A stretch of 25,018 nt of DNA from the NCBI GenBank assembly GCA_964579415.1, contig CAZOGW010000036.1, positions 1-25,018 of the forward strand, given 5' to 3'. The notes under the pieces were generated by a model. It was not told the origin of the DNA. It saw nothing but the letters and a program-made list of their open reading frames with translations, and did not search any database. How positions within the stretch are numbered: the first letter of the stretch is position 1; each line of letters opens with the position of its first letter. This stretch comes from CAZOGW01 sp964579415. Its GTDB lineage: Bacteria > Actinomycetota > Acidimicrobiia > Spongiisociales > UBA5794. The position numbers and the translations under genes were made by a program. Below, one piece after another: positions 1 to 7,185 of this stretch.

Positions 1-86
1 GGCCCACTCCCCCCGCCAAAGCCCGGGGGGAGATGAAGAACCCGCCCTCCGCAATTGGGACGCGGGCGGCGCCCATCGTCCCGCGG

Positions 87-650
87 TCAGTCGCCGTGAA
101 CGGGCCCGGGTCGCAAGGTGAGCGGCACCGGCTGGGTGAGGTCGATGATGGTCGAAGCCTCTCCCCCGGCGGCGGTGCCCTCGAGGTAGATGCCCACTGC
201 GTCGCCGAAGATCTCGGCGGCGGCGGCGTGGTCGGTGACCGGGTTCCGCCCGCTCACGTTGGCCGACGTCACCGCCAGCGGGCCGACCCGCTTCAGGAGC
301 TCCAGTGCCACCGGATGGTCGGGGCAGCGCAGCCCGACGGTGCGCCGGTCGCGGTCGCCGAGCCATTGAGGTGCGGTGGGCAGCTTGGGGAGGACCAGGG
401 TGAGCGCCCCCGGCCAGTGCTGGTCAGCCAGCTCCAGGGCCCGGTCGGACATCGACGCCAGGGTGAGAGCCTGATCGACGTCGGCGACGAGAATGGCCAC
501 CGGCTTGTCCTCCGGCCGGCCCTTGAGGAGGAACACGGCGTCTAGGGCGTCCTCGTAGAACGGATCGACCGCAAGGCCGTAGAGCGTGTCGGTGGGCACC
601 CCCACGATGTGCCCCTGCCGCAACGCCTCGGCCGCATCGGAGATGCTCAT
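87..650 (-). CDS. tsaC: L-threonylcarbamoyladenylate synthase (TsaC/Sua5/YrdC family)
   Basis: This cytoplasmic enzyme makes threonylcarbamoyl-AMP from threonine, bicarbonate and ATP for t6A37 modification of ANN-decoding tRNAs. The 187-residue protein has the length of the short YrdC-only form and lacks the extra C-terminal Sua5 domain. Visible family motifs are VPTDTLYGL (residues 18-26), KGRPEDKP (43-50) with the conserved K-x-R nucleotide site, SANVSG (129-134) and a STIIDLT segment near the C-terminus. The start is ATG; no good Shine-Dalgarno sequence precedes it. The gene lies directly downstream of prmC on the same strand, as in other actinobacteria (prfA-prmC-sua5), with a 77-nt gap that contains a heptamer repeat array. 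The family call is firm; the choice between the names tsaC and sua5 is convention. Confidence 0.93.
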   Translation of the reverse strand: MSISDAAEALRQGHIVGVPTDTLYGLAVDPFYEDALDAVFLLKGRPEDKPVAILVADVDQALTLASMSDRALELADQHWPGALTLVLPKLPTAPQWLGDRDRRTVGLRCPDHPVALELLKRVGPLAVTSANVSGRNPVTDHAAAAEIFGDAVGIYLEGTAAGGEASTIIDLTQPVPLTLRPGPVHGD

Positions 651-704
651 GGGAAGGACGATAACGCAGACGCGGAGAACTTGGTGCTACTGGGAGCGGG
701 GAGA

Positions 705-725
705 TACTTGGTACTTGGTACTTGG
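705..725. repeat. Heptamer array, 3 x TACTTGG
   Basis: Three perfect tandem copies of TACTTGG (unit GTACTTG, reverse complement CAAGTAC) fill the gap between prmC and tsaC. The array ends 2 nt beyond the prmC stop codon, so it lies in the prmC 3' untranslated or prmC-tsaC spacer RNA. It belongs to the NNRRTAC/GTAYYNN family seen in eleven other gaps of this window. Confidence 0.95.
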
Positions 726-727
726 GG

Positions 728-1546
728 CTAGTTGCCCGGGCTCGTTCCGATGACGAAGCGGGGGCGGCCGGTCAGGTCTTGCTCGACAACGGCGTCGTAG
801 GAGACGAAGAGACGGGCCGCTTCTCGGGGGTGGAACTCGGAGATCTCGCAGGCGACGAGGGCGCCGGGGCGGAGCCAGCGGGGGGCCTCAGCGGCGATGC
901 GGGCGAGGATCTCGGTGCCCATCGGTCCCGCTACCAGGGCGGCATGCGGCTCGTGGTTCCTCACCTCGGGGGGGAGGGTCGCCAGTTCCGCCTCGGCCAG
1001 GTAGGGCGGGTTGGCCACGAGGACGTCGACGGTCCCGGCCAGATCCGCGGGCAGCGGGCCGAAGAGGTCACCCTCGAGGACGGTGACGGCGAGGCCGGTG
1101 CCGACCGAGTTCTCCCGAGCGAGCGCCACCGCATCCGTAGACAGGTCGGTGGCATAGACGGTGGCGGCGGGCCACGCCCACTTGCAGGCCAGCGCCAGGT
1201 TGCCCGAGCCGGTGCACAAGTCGACGACCACCCGCGGCGGCGCATCCACCCGTTGCACCACAAGGTCCCAGAGCTGTTCCGTCTCGGGTCGTGGGATCAG
1301 CGCCCTCGGGTCGGCAAGTAGCCCGAGCGGCCCGAACGCCACCGTCCCCTCCAGATACTGCAATGGCTCCCCTTCCAGCCGCCGCCGCACCAGCCTCTCG
1401 AAGCGGGCCTCCTCGGCCGCTGACATCGAAGGATCCCGGAGCAGCTCACCCCGCGACCGCCCGGTAGCCGTCTCCCCCAGTCGCACGACCTCATGGTCCG
1501 GCAATCCACCCCCGAGCCGCCGCAGCCTGTCCAGTGTCCCGGTCAT
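728..1546 (-). CDS. prmC: Peptide chain release factor N5-glutamine methyltransferase PrmC (HemK)
   Basis: PrmC uses S-adenosylmethionine to methylate the glutamine of the GGQ motif in release factors RF1 and RF2, raising their termination activity. The 272-residue protein has the normal family length. It shows the N-terminal helical domain motif EPLQYLEGT (60-68), IPRPETEQL (84-92), the SAM-binding loop DLCTGSGN (109-116) and the catalytic NPPY (179-182) that binds the glutamine amide. The start is ATG and no strong ribosome site is seen. The gene follows prfA, its substrate gene, which is the standard arrangement; here an 88-nt spacer with a heptamer array separates the two. Identification is secure. 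Confidence 0.95.
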   Translation of the reverse strand: MTGTLDRLRRLGGGLPDHEVVRLGETATGRSRGELLRDPSMSAAEEARFERLVRRRLEGEPLQYLEGTVAFGPLGLLADPRALIPRPETEQLWDLVVQRVDAPPRVVVDLCTGSGNLALACKWAWPAATVYATDLSTDAVALARENSVGTGLAVTVLEGDLFGPLPADLAGTVDVLVANPPYLAEAELATLPPEVRNHEPHAALVAGPMGTEILARIAAEAPRWLRPGALVACEISEFHPREAARLFVSYDAVVEQDLTGRPRFVIGTSPGN

Positions 1547-1562
1547 GTTGTCCCGCGGCTCC

Positions 1563-1615
1563 TACGTAATACGTACGTACCTAGTACCTAGTACCTAGTA
1601 CTCAGTACTTAGTAC
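1563..1615. repeat. Heptamer array, NNRRTAC family, between prfA and prmC
   Basis: The run holds GTAATAC, a short GTAC-rich stretch, three CTAGTAC units, one TCAGTAC and one TTAGTAC, all in 7-bp register. It fills most of the 88-nt gap between the prfA stop and the prmC start. These two genes are usually cotranscribed, so the array may be transcribed inside an operon. Confidence 0.93.
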
Positions 1616-1634
1616 GGCCGCCGCCCGCGACGGC

Positions 1635-2573
1635 CTATTCGGACAGTCGCTCCGCCACCTCACGGGCCGAAAGCGCATCGTGCATCTCGTCGAGGTCGCC
1701 CTCGAGCAGTTCGGGCAGGTTGTGCACGGTGAGCCCGATGCGGTGGTCGGTGACCCGGTTCTCCTTGAAGTTGTAGGTGCGGATCTTCTCCGCCCGCTCC
1801 CCCGTCCCCACCTGCTCGCGGCGNNNNNNNNNNNNNNNNNNNNNNNNNNNNNNNNNNNNNNNNNNNNNNNNNNNNNNNNNNNNNNNNNNNNNNNNNNNNN
1901 NNNNNNNNNNNNNNNNNNNNNNNACCTCGACGTCCTCCACCTCGGGGAGCACCGCCACCGTGGCGATGGAGGTGTGGATCCGACCCTGGCTCTCGGTGCG
2001 TGGCACCCGCTGCACGCGATGGGGGCCGGCCTCGAACTTGAATCGGGAGTAGGCGCCCCGACCCTTGACGGCGAAGGTGGCCTCCTTGATGCCGCCGCCG
2101 TCGGTGGCGTTGGTGTCGATGGCCTCGGTCTTCCAGCCGCGACGCTCGGCGTACCGCTCGTACATCCGGTACAGATCGCCAGCCCACAGCGCCGCCTCGT
2201 CGCCGCCGGCGGCGGAGCGGATCTCGACGATGACGTCCTTGTCGTCGTTGGGATCCTTGGGCACCAGCATGGCGCGCAGCCCGGCCTCGATGGTCTCCAG
2301 CTTGGCGCGCTGTTCGCGGGCGACACCTTCGAGGTACTGCCGCATCTCCGGATCGTCCTCCCGTGGCGCCATCTCCTCCGCCTCGGCCCGTTCGGCGTCA
2401 GCGGCGTCGTAGGCGGTGATCGCCTCGGCGACCGGCCTCAGCTCGGCGTGGCGGATCGACACCTGGCGGTAGCGGTCCTGGTCGCCCAGCACGGCGGGGT
2501 CGGCCATCTGCTCAAGGGTGTCGTCGTAGGCGCGATGCAGCTCTTCGAGACGGGCGCGCAGGTGCGGGTCCAC
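1635..2573 (-). CDS. prfA: Peptide chain release factor 1 (interrupted by assembly gap)
   Basis: RF1 recognises UAA and UAG in the ribosomal A site and triggers peptide release. The N-terminal domain, the ESQGRIHTS segment that follows the tripeptide anticodon, and the C-terminal signatures RTYNF and VTDHRIGLT identify it. The tripeptide position reads P-R-T (residues 191-193) rather than the usual P-A/V-T. The N run covers the part where the catalytic GGQ loop should lie, so that motif cannot be seen. The visible product is 312 residues including 34 unknown; RF1 proteins are about 355-360, so roughly 45 residues more than the 100 N allow are missing. The reading frame happens to be the same on both sides. 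The start is GTG with GAGGTG upstream. The DUF1385 gene ends 9 nt before it, so the two are coupled. Confidence 0.93.
   Translation of the reverse strand: MDPHLRARLEELHRAYDDTLEQMADPAVLGDQDRYRQVSIRHAELRPVAEAITAYDAADAERAEAEEMAPREDDPEMRQYLEGVAREQRAKLETIEAGLRAMLVPKDPNDDKDVIVEIRSAAGGDEAALWAGDLYRMYERYAERRGWKTEAIDTNATDGGGIKEATFAVKGRGAYSRFKFEAGPHRVQRVPRTESQGRIHTSIATVAVLPEVEDVEXXXXXXXXXXXXXXXXXXXXXXXXXXXXXXXXXXRREQVGTGERAEKIRTYNFKENRVTDHRIGLTVHNLPELLEGDLDEMHDALSAREVAERLSE
1824..1923. other. Assembly gap of exactly 100 N inside prfA
   Basis: A run of exactly 100 N is the conventional placeholder for a scaffold gap of unknown size. From the usual RF1 length the true gap is probably about 235-240 bases. 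The missing part should encode the GGQ domain. The prfA sequence is otherwise intact on both sides, so this is an assembly break and not a broken gene. Confidence 0.97.
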
Positions 2574-2582
2574 GCCGTCACC

Positions 2583-3524
2583 TCACTCGGAAGCGGGGTC
2601 GTACTCGACGGCGAGGGCGCCGGCGAGCACGGGACCACGAGCCTCGACCTCCTCGCGCTCCTCGGTGGTGAGGGCGGCGAGGAGGCTGGCGACGGCGACC
2701 TCGATCTGGGAGCCGTCGGGCTGCCGGGTGGTGATGCCCTGCAGCCACATGCCCGGCTTGGAAGCCCAGGCCATCCATGGCTTGGCAGCGGCCACCTTGA
2801 GCACCTCGTAGGAGGCGCCGGCGATGACCGGGATCATCACGACCCGCGCCACCACCTGCCACACGAACGGCAGCGGGGCCAGCAGCAGGAAGACGAAGAA
2901 GGCGATGAAGGCCACCAGCATGATGAAGGCGGTGCCGCAGCGGGGGTGGCGGGGGCTGTACTGCTCGATCTCCTCGAGGGCGAGGGGCTTGCCGTTCTCG
3001 TAGGCGTGGATGGTCATGTGCTCGGCGCCGTGGTATTCGAAGACCCGCTGGATCTCCTTGAGCCGGGAGATGGCCCAGATGTAGCCGACGATGAGCCCGA
3101 TGCGGATGAGCCCGTCGAGGACCACGAACAGGATGCTCGACTCCCCCATCAGCGCCGCCAGGCCCTTGGCGGCCAATACCGGGACCACGATGAAGAGTCC
3201 CAGGGCGAAGGCGATGGCCACCCCCATGGTGATCAGCACCTGGCCGCGGCTCATCTCCTCCTCGTCCTCCTCGCCGGCCTTCTGCGCCGACCAGGAGAGG
3301 GCACGGAAGCCGAGGCTGAGGGACTCCAGCAGCACCATGACTCCCCGCAGGAACGGGATGCGGGCCGCCTTGGAACGGGAGGCGAGGCGGGGCAGCTCGT
3401 GGCGGATGGCCTCGATGACGCCGTCAGGACGGCGCACCGCAACCGCCCAGCGGTTGGGGGCGCGCATCATGACGCCTTCGAGGACGGCCTGGCCGCCGAC
3501 GGATGCGCCGGGCGAGCGTGACAA
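2583..3524 (-). CDS. DUF1385 domain membrane protein (YqhQ family)
   Basis: This is a conserved membrane protein of unknown biochemical role. The 313-residue sequence opens with GGQAVLEGVMMR (10-21), the hallmark of DUF1385, and later has FEYHGAEHMTIHAYE (162-176) and HPRCGTAF (193-200). The conserved His, Glu and Cys residues in these segments could bind a metal, but that is inference. Hydrophobic segments lie at about 98-118, 128-150, 198-218 and 222-240. The start is probably TTG, preceded by GGAG at 9 nt that lies across the end of rpmE; only 6 nt separate it from the rpmE stop. It sits between rpmE and prfA, as in many Actinobacteria and Firmicutes, which suggests a link to translation, but no function is proven. 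Confidence 0.88.
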   Translation of the reverse strand: MSRSPGASVGGQAVLEGVMMRAPNRWAVAVRRPDGVIEAIRHELPRLASRSKAARIPFLRGVMVLLESLSLGFRALSWSAQKAGEEDEEEMSRGQVLITMGVAIAFALGLFIVVPVLAAKGLAALMGESSILFVVLDGLIRIGLIVGYIWAISRLKEIQRVFEYHGAEHMTIHAYENGKPLALEEIEQYSPRHPRCGTAFIMLVAFIAFFVFLLLAPLPFVWQVVARVVMIPVIAGASYEVLKVAAAKPWMAWASKPGMWLQGITTRQPDGSQIEVAVASLLAALTTEEREEVEARGPVLAGALAVEYDPASE

Positions 3525-3530
3525 GCGGTG

Positions 3531-3818
3531 CTACTCCGCGGAGCCGGCGGAGGGGGCTCCTGCCGACCCGGCACCGCTCTTGGCGTAGCGGCGGCGGAAG
3601 CGCTCCACCCGGCCACCGGAGTCGACGAGGATCTGCTTGCCGGTGTAGAACGGGTGGCTGGCGCTCGAGATCTCGACCTTGGCCAGCGGGTAGGTGTTGC
3701 CGTCCTCCCACTCGATGGTGTCGTTGGTCTCGATGGTCGAGCGGGTGAGCACGGCGAACTCGGACGAGGTGTCCTGGAAGACGACGTCTCGGTAGCGGGG
3801 GTGAATGTCAGGTTTCAT
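3531..3818 (-). CDS. rpmE2: 50S ribosomal protein L31, type B
   Basis: L31 is a small protein of the large ribosomal subunit that helps bridge the subunits. The 95-residue protein begins MKPDIHPRYRDVVFQD and carries DGNTYPL and SSxSHPFYTGKQ, which mark the type B (C-minus) form. It contains no cysteine, so it lacks the zinc site of type A L31. An upstream in-frame Met would give 124 residues, but that extension is translated from repeat DNA and is rejected. The ATG at 3816-3818 has an AGGAGAG element about 12 nt upstream. The C-terminal tail rich in Gly, Ala and Ser is longer than usual. It is followed at 6 nt by the DUF1385 gene and lies downstream of rho. Confidence 0.93.
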   Translation of the reverse strand: MKPDIHPRYRDVVFQDTSSEFAVLTRSTIETNDTIEWEDGNTYPLAKVEISSASHPFYTGKQILVDSGGRVERFRRRYAKSGAGSAGAPSAGSAE

Positions 3819-3870
3819 GGGGTTCGTGATCTCTCCTCGGCGGGATCTTAGCGGGGGTCGGAGCGGGGAG

Positions 3871-3923
3871 GTACTTGGTACTTGGTAGGCGTCACCAGAT
3901 ACCAAGTACCAAGTACCAAGTAC
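3871..3923. repeat. Inverted pair of heptamer arrays (hairpin) between rho and rpmE
   Basis: The left arm (3871-3887) is GTACTTG twice plus GTA, and the right arm (3900-3923) is TACCAAG three times plus TAC. The arms are perfect reverse complements over 17 bp with a 12-nt loop when the nearest copies pair. The element lies 25 nt downstream of the rho stop codon and could act as a terminator-like or RNA-stabilising hairpin. No U-tract follows, so a classical intrinsic terminator is unlikely. Confidence 0.92.
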
Positions 3924-3948
3924 TCATGTCCGGACGATGCGCTCAGTC

Positions 3949-5448
3949 CTAATTGCCGCTTTTCGCGATGGTGGCCAGGAACTCGGCGTTGGACTTGGTG
4001 CTCTTGAGCCTGTCGATGAGCAGCTCCAGGGCGGCTCCGGACTCGAGGGCGAGCAGCACCCGGCGCAGCTTCCACACCTCGGTGAGCTCGTCCTTGTGGA
4101 ACAGCAGCTCCTCGCGGCGGGTGCCCGACGACTCGACGTCGATGGCCGGGTAGATGCGCTTGTCGGCGAGTTTGCGGTCGAGCCGCAGCTCCATGTTCCC
4201 GGTGCCCTTGAACTCCTCGAGGATGACCTCTTCCATGCGAGAACCGGTCTCGATGAGCGCGGTGCCCAGGATGGTGAGGCTGCCGCCCTCCTCGATGTTG
4301 CGGGCGGCACCGAAGAAGCGCTTCGGCGGGTACAGCGCCGTCGAGTCGACACCACCCGAGAGGATCCGGCCGCTCGCCGGCGTGGCCAGGTTGTAGGCCC
4401 GGGCCAGGCGAGTGATGGAGTCGAGGAGGATGACGACATCCTGACCCTGCTCGACGAGCCGCTTGGCCCGCTCGATGGCCAACTCCGACACCTGCGTGTG
4501 TTCCTCGGCGGGGCGGTCGAACGTCGAGTAGATGACCTCGCCCTTCACCGAGCGCTGCATGTCGGTGACCTCTTCGGGCCGCTCATCGACGAGCACGACC
4601 ATGAGGTGGCATTCGGGGTTGTTGTGGGTGATCGAGTTGGCGATCTCCTTGAGCACCGTCGTCTTGCCGGCCTTGGGAGGCGACACGATGAGGCCGCGCT
4701 GGCCCTTGCCGATGGGGGCTATCAGATCGATGATCCGGGGCAGGATGTGGTTGGACTGCCCGTCGACCTCGAGGCGGAGCCGCACGTCGGGGAAGAGCGG
4801 GGTGAGGTCGGCGAAGCGGGGCCGGTTGGCCGCCTGGTCGGGGTCGATGCCGTTGACGGTGAGGACCCGCACCAGGGCCGGGAACTTCTCCTGAGCCCGA
4901 GCCGGTCGCACCGGACCGACCACGATGTCGCCCTTGCGCAGCCGGGCCTTGCGGACCTGGTTGGCAGCAACGTAGACGTCCTTGTCGCCGGGGAGGTAGC
5001 CGCTGCAGCGGAGGAAGCCATAGCCTTCGGGGAGGATGTCGAGGATCCCCTCGCGCACCTCCAACTCGGACTCGTCGACGTGCTGCGGCCCGCCGCCCTC
5101 TCCACCCTGGCCACGGCCGCGACGCCGGCGGCGCCGGCCGCTGCCCTGGCCCTGATCGCCGTCCTGGCTTCCGTAGCTCGTCTGGCTTGTCTGGCTTGTC
5201 TGGCCTGCCTGGTTCGTCTGGCTCGCCTGGCGCTCATCGAATGCCGCCGGTTCGCCGGACCCGGCGGCGGGCTCGTCATCGCTTGCCTCCGGCGCCTCGG
5301 GAATGAGGGACTCGTCGAACTTGTCGGAGGCGAGGATGGCCGCGATCAGCTTGGTCTTCTGCAGGCCGTCGTGCTCGATCTCGACCTTGCCCGCCATTGA
5401 GCGCAGATCGTCGAGACCGAGTTCCTGCAGCTTGGCCCGTGTCGTCAT
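3949..5448 (-). CDS. rho: Transcription termination factor Rho
   Basis: Rho is a hexameric RNA helicase that ends transcription of untranslated RNA. The protein is 499 residues, about 80 longer than the E. coli form, because of an insert in the N-terminal domain. Order of parts: Rho_N-like helices (2-45), an acidic stretch (45-70), six Q-x-x triplets (74-91), an Arg/Gly-rich basic patch (105-120), the cold-shock-like RNA domain with EGYGFLR (141-147), the Walker A loop PPKAGKT (257-263), and the ATPase core with DSITRLARAYN and SGGVDSTALYPPKRFFGAARN. Such basic N-terminal inserts are typical of actinobacterial Rho and add RNA binding. The ATG is preceded by GGGAGG at 11 nt. It lies between hom and rpmE in the conserved order. 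Confidence 0.97.
   Translation of the reverse strand: MTTRAKLQELGLDDLRSMAGKVEIEHDGLQKTKLIAAILASDKFDESLIPEAPEASDDEPAAGSGEPAAFDERQASQTNQAGQTSQTSQTSYGSQDGDQGQGSGRRRRRRGRGQGGEGGGPQHVDESELEVREGILDILPEGYGFLRCSGYLPGDKDVYVAANQVRKARLRKGDIVVGPVRPARAQEKFPALVRVLTVNGIDPDQAANRPRFADLTPLFPDVRLRLEVDGQSNHILPRIIDLIAPIGKGQRGLIVSPPKAGKTTVLKEIANSITHNNPECHLMVVLVDERPEEVTDMQRSVKGEVIYSTFDRPAEEHTQVSELAIERAKRLVEQGQDVVILLDSITRLARAYNLATPASGRILSGGVDSTALYPPKRFFGAARNIEEGGSLTILGTALIETGSRMEEVILEEFKGTGNMELRLDRKLADKRIYPAIDVESSGTRREELLFHKDELTEVWKLRRVLLALESGAALELLIDRLKSTKSNAEFLATIAKSGN
5176..5229 (-). repeat. Imperfect 9-bp coding repeat in rho (Q-x-x x6)
   Basis: Six imperfect 9-bp units encode the triplets QAS, QTN, QAG, QTS, QTS and QTS at residues 74-91 of Rho. 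On the plus strand the unit reads approximately CTTGTCTGG. The tract lies in the disordered linker between the Rho_N helices and the basic patch, where length changes should be tolerated. Confidence 0.9.
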
Positions 5449-5612
5449 ATCGACTGGTGCCTCCCTTTCGGCATCAAATGATTCCCCCGGAGAGATCCGG
5501 AAGTCAGAGGGTTCCCCGCCGTCCCCGAGATGCTGGCGACTGGTCGCCGGTGGCCCCCGTGATGTGGATCGCGCCGTTCAGCGCCGGGGGGTGGGGAGAA
5601 CGAGCAAGTCGC

Positions 5613-5640
5613 ATTGTAGACAGCACGAGAAGCTACGCAA
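5613..5640 (-). promoter_or_regulatory. Possible rho promoter
   Basis: On the minus strand TTGCGT (5635-5640) and TACAAT (5613-5618) are separated by 16 nt, resembling a sigma-A promoter about 165 nt upstream of the rho start. A long leader would fit rho autoregulation known in other bacteria. The -35 match is weak, so this is only a candidate. Confidence 0.35.
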
Positions 5641-5653
5641 GGCGAGAAATTGG

Positions 5654-5681
5654 TACTAAGTACTAGGTACTAGGTACTAGG
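5654..5681. repeat. Heptamer array, TACTAAG + 3 x TACTAGG
   Basis: Four tandem heptamers of the GTAYYNN orientation lie upstream of rho. They form the left partner of the opposite-orientation array at 5773-5807, with 91 nt between the two. Confidence 0.93.
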
Positions 5682-5772
5682 TCTGGCGGGCGAGGTGGCC
5701 GTCGTAGTCATCAGAGCTCCCGGCAACGCGAGCCCCCACAATCCCGGCGAGAGACTTCGTCGCGGTTCTTGC

Positions 5773-5807
5773 GTAGTACGTAGTACGTAGTACTTAGTAC
5801 TTAGTAC
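5773..5807. repeat. Heptamer array, 3 x GTAGTAC + 2 x TTAGTAC
   Basis: Five perfect heptamers of the NNRRTAC orientation end 4 nt from the hom stop codon (5812-5814). The array switches subtype after three units, so two variants have each been duplicated in place. Confidence 0.94.
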
Positions 5808-5811
5808 GCAA

Positions 5812-7089
5812 TCAGTCACCCACTCGGATTGTTGCTCCGACGCTGCGTACTACGTCCAGGGCTCGGAGGCGCTCGATGGCGGCGCGCTGCTGGGCCTCGG
5901 GAGCGGGATGGGTGATGATGAGTAGCGTCGCTCCGGTCCCCTCGCCCTCCTGCCACACCGACTTGATGGAGACGTCCGACTCCCCGAAGGCGGTGGCGAT
6001 CTGGGCGAGCACACCGGGCCGCTCCATCACCTCGAGCCGCACGTACCACTTCGTCACCACGGTATCGAAGGAGACCAGCTCGCCGGGAGAGAATCGTATG
6101 TGCGGCGACACCTGGGCGCCGGCGAGGATCTCCCGGGCGGCGTCGATGACGTCGCCGAGGACGGCGCTGGCGGTGGGCTCGCCGCCGGCGCCGGGCCCGG
6201 CGAAGAGGAGCTGGTCCACCGACGGTCCGGTGATGAAGATGGCGTTGGTCGATCCGCGGATGGCGGCCAGGGGGTGGCCCCGCGGGATGAGGGTGGGGTG
6301 GACCCGGGCGCTGATCCCCTCGGGGCTGCGCACCGCCAGTGCCAGCAGCTTCACCTCGTAGTCGAGAAAGCGGGCGTGGCGGATGTCTTCGGCGGAGAGC
6401 CCCTCGATGCCCTCGTAGTGGACGTTGTCGATGCCCACCCAGGCGCCGAAGGCGAGGGAAGCCAGGATGGCGGCCTTGGCGGCGGCATCGGCGCCACTCA
6501 CGTCGGCGGTCGGGTCGGGCTCGGCGTAGCCGAGCTGCTGCGCCTCGGCGAGAGCATCCTCGTAGGAGTCGCCCTCGGACATGCGGGTGAGGATGTAGTT
6601 GGTGGTGCCGTTGACTATGCCGGTCACCTGCTCGATCTGCTCACCGGCGAGCGTCTCGGCGAGCGGCCGGATGATGGGGATGCCGCCGCCCACCGCCGCC
6701 TCGAATAGAAGGGGTACGCCGCTGCGCTCCGCCTCGGCGATGAGCTCGGCCCCGTCGGTGGCGATGAGCTCCTTGTTGGCCGTGACCACCGGCTTCCCAG
6801 CCGCCAGCGCCGCCCGGACCAGCGCCCCGGCCGGGTCGCGACCCCCCATCAGCTCGACGACCAGCCCCACCTCCGGATCGCCGACGACCTCCCAGGGGTC
6901 GCTGGTGAGCAGTGCGGGATCGACGGCGACACCGCGCTGCCGGCCCAGGTCGCGCACCGCGATGCGGCGCACCCGCAGGTCGAGTCCCGTCTTGGCGGAG
7001 ATGGCGGCGTGGTCGTCGACGAGGCGACGTATCAGGGTGCCGCCCACCGTGCCCGCGCCGAGGATACCGATACCGATGGTGCTGTCCAT
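5812..7089 (-). CDS. hom: Homoserine dehydrogenase
   Basis: This enzyme reduces aspartate-semialdehyde to homoserine with NAD(P)H, on the path to threonine, methionine and isoleucine. The 425-residue monofunctional form has the nucleotide-binding GAGTVG (11-16), TANKE with the conserved Lys (103-107), GIVNGTTNYIL (157-167) and a C-terminal ACT domain (about 348-425) that usually mediates feedback inhibition by threonine. The length is typical of actinobacterial Hom. The start is ATG with no clear Shine-Dalgarno sequence. It follows lysA, as in Mycobacterium, but thrC and thrB, which normally follow it, are absent. A heptamer array lies in each flanking gap. Confidence 0.96.
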   Translation of the reverse strand: MDSTIGIGILGAGTVGGTLIRRLVDDHAAISAKTGLDLRVRRIAVRDLGRQRGVAVDPALLTSDPWEVVGDPEVGLVVELMGGRDPAGALVRAALAAGKPVVTANKELIATDGAELIAEAERSGVPLLFEAAVGGGIPIIRPLAETLAGEQIEQVTGIVNGTTNYILTRMSEGDSYEDALAEAQQLGYAEPDPTADVSGADAAAKAAILASLAFGAWVGIDNVHYEGIEGLSAEDIRHARFLDYEVKLLALAVRSPEGISARVHPTLIPRGHPLAAIRGSTNAIFITGPSVDQLLFAGPGAGGEPTASAVLGDVIDAAREILAGAQVSPHIRFSPGELVSFDTVVTKWYVRLEVMERPGVLAQIATAFGESDVSIKSVWQEGEGTGATLLIITHPAPEAQQRAAIERLRALDVVRSVGATIRVGD

Positions 7090-7123
7090 GAGGCGGCGAT
7101 GGTAGAGAGTATCCAGGCGCCAG

Positions 7124-7170
7124 TATCACGTATTACGTATCACGTATTACGTATCACGTATCACGTATCG
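7124..7170. repeat. Heptamer array, alternating TATCACG / TATTACG
   Basis: Six heptamers run in the order C-T-C-T-C-C at the variable base, then a partial unit. The alternation suggests growth by duplication of 14-bp blocks. The array is bracketed by CAGTAT (7121-7126) and ATACTG (7171-7176), an inverted pair. It lies between lysA and hom, and the same unit appears in reverse complement at 13328-13357. Confidence 0.94.
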
Positions 7171-7185
7171 ATACTGAATGCTGAC

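Larger units (their letters stand above)
5449..5811. other. 363-nt intergenic region between hom and rho
   Basis: No gene is seen in this stretch. It holds two heptamer arrays in opposite orientation (5654-5681 and 5773-5807) and a possible rho promoter (5613-5640). In other actinobacteria thrC and thrB occupy this position between hom and rho; no remnant of either is visible here. Confidence 0.75.

Noticed and set aside
1680..3521. Long plus-strand open frames opposite prfA, DUF1385 and rho (also 3937-5400 and 7309-8451)
   Set aside because: They are antisense shadows in GC-rich DNA, rich in Gly, Ala, Asp and His with no recognisable motifs, and they cover firmly identified genes.
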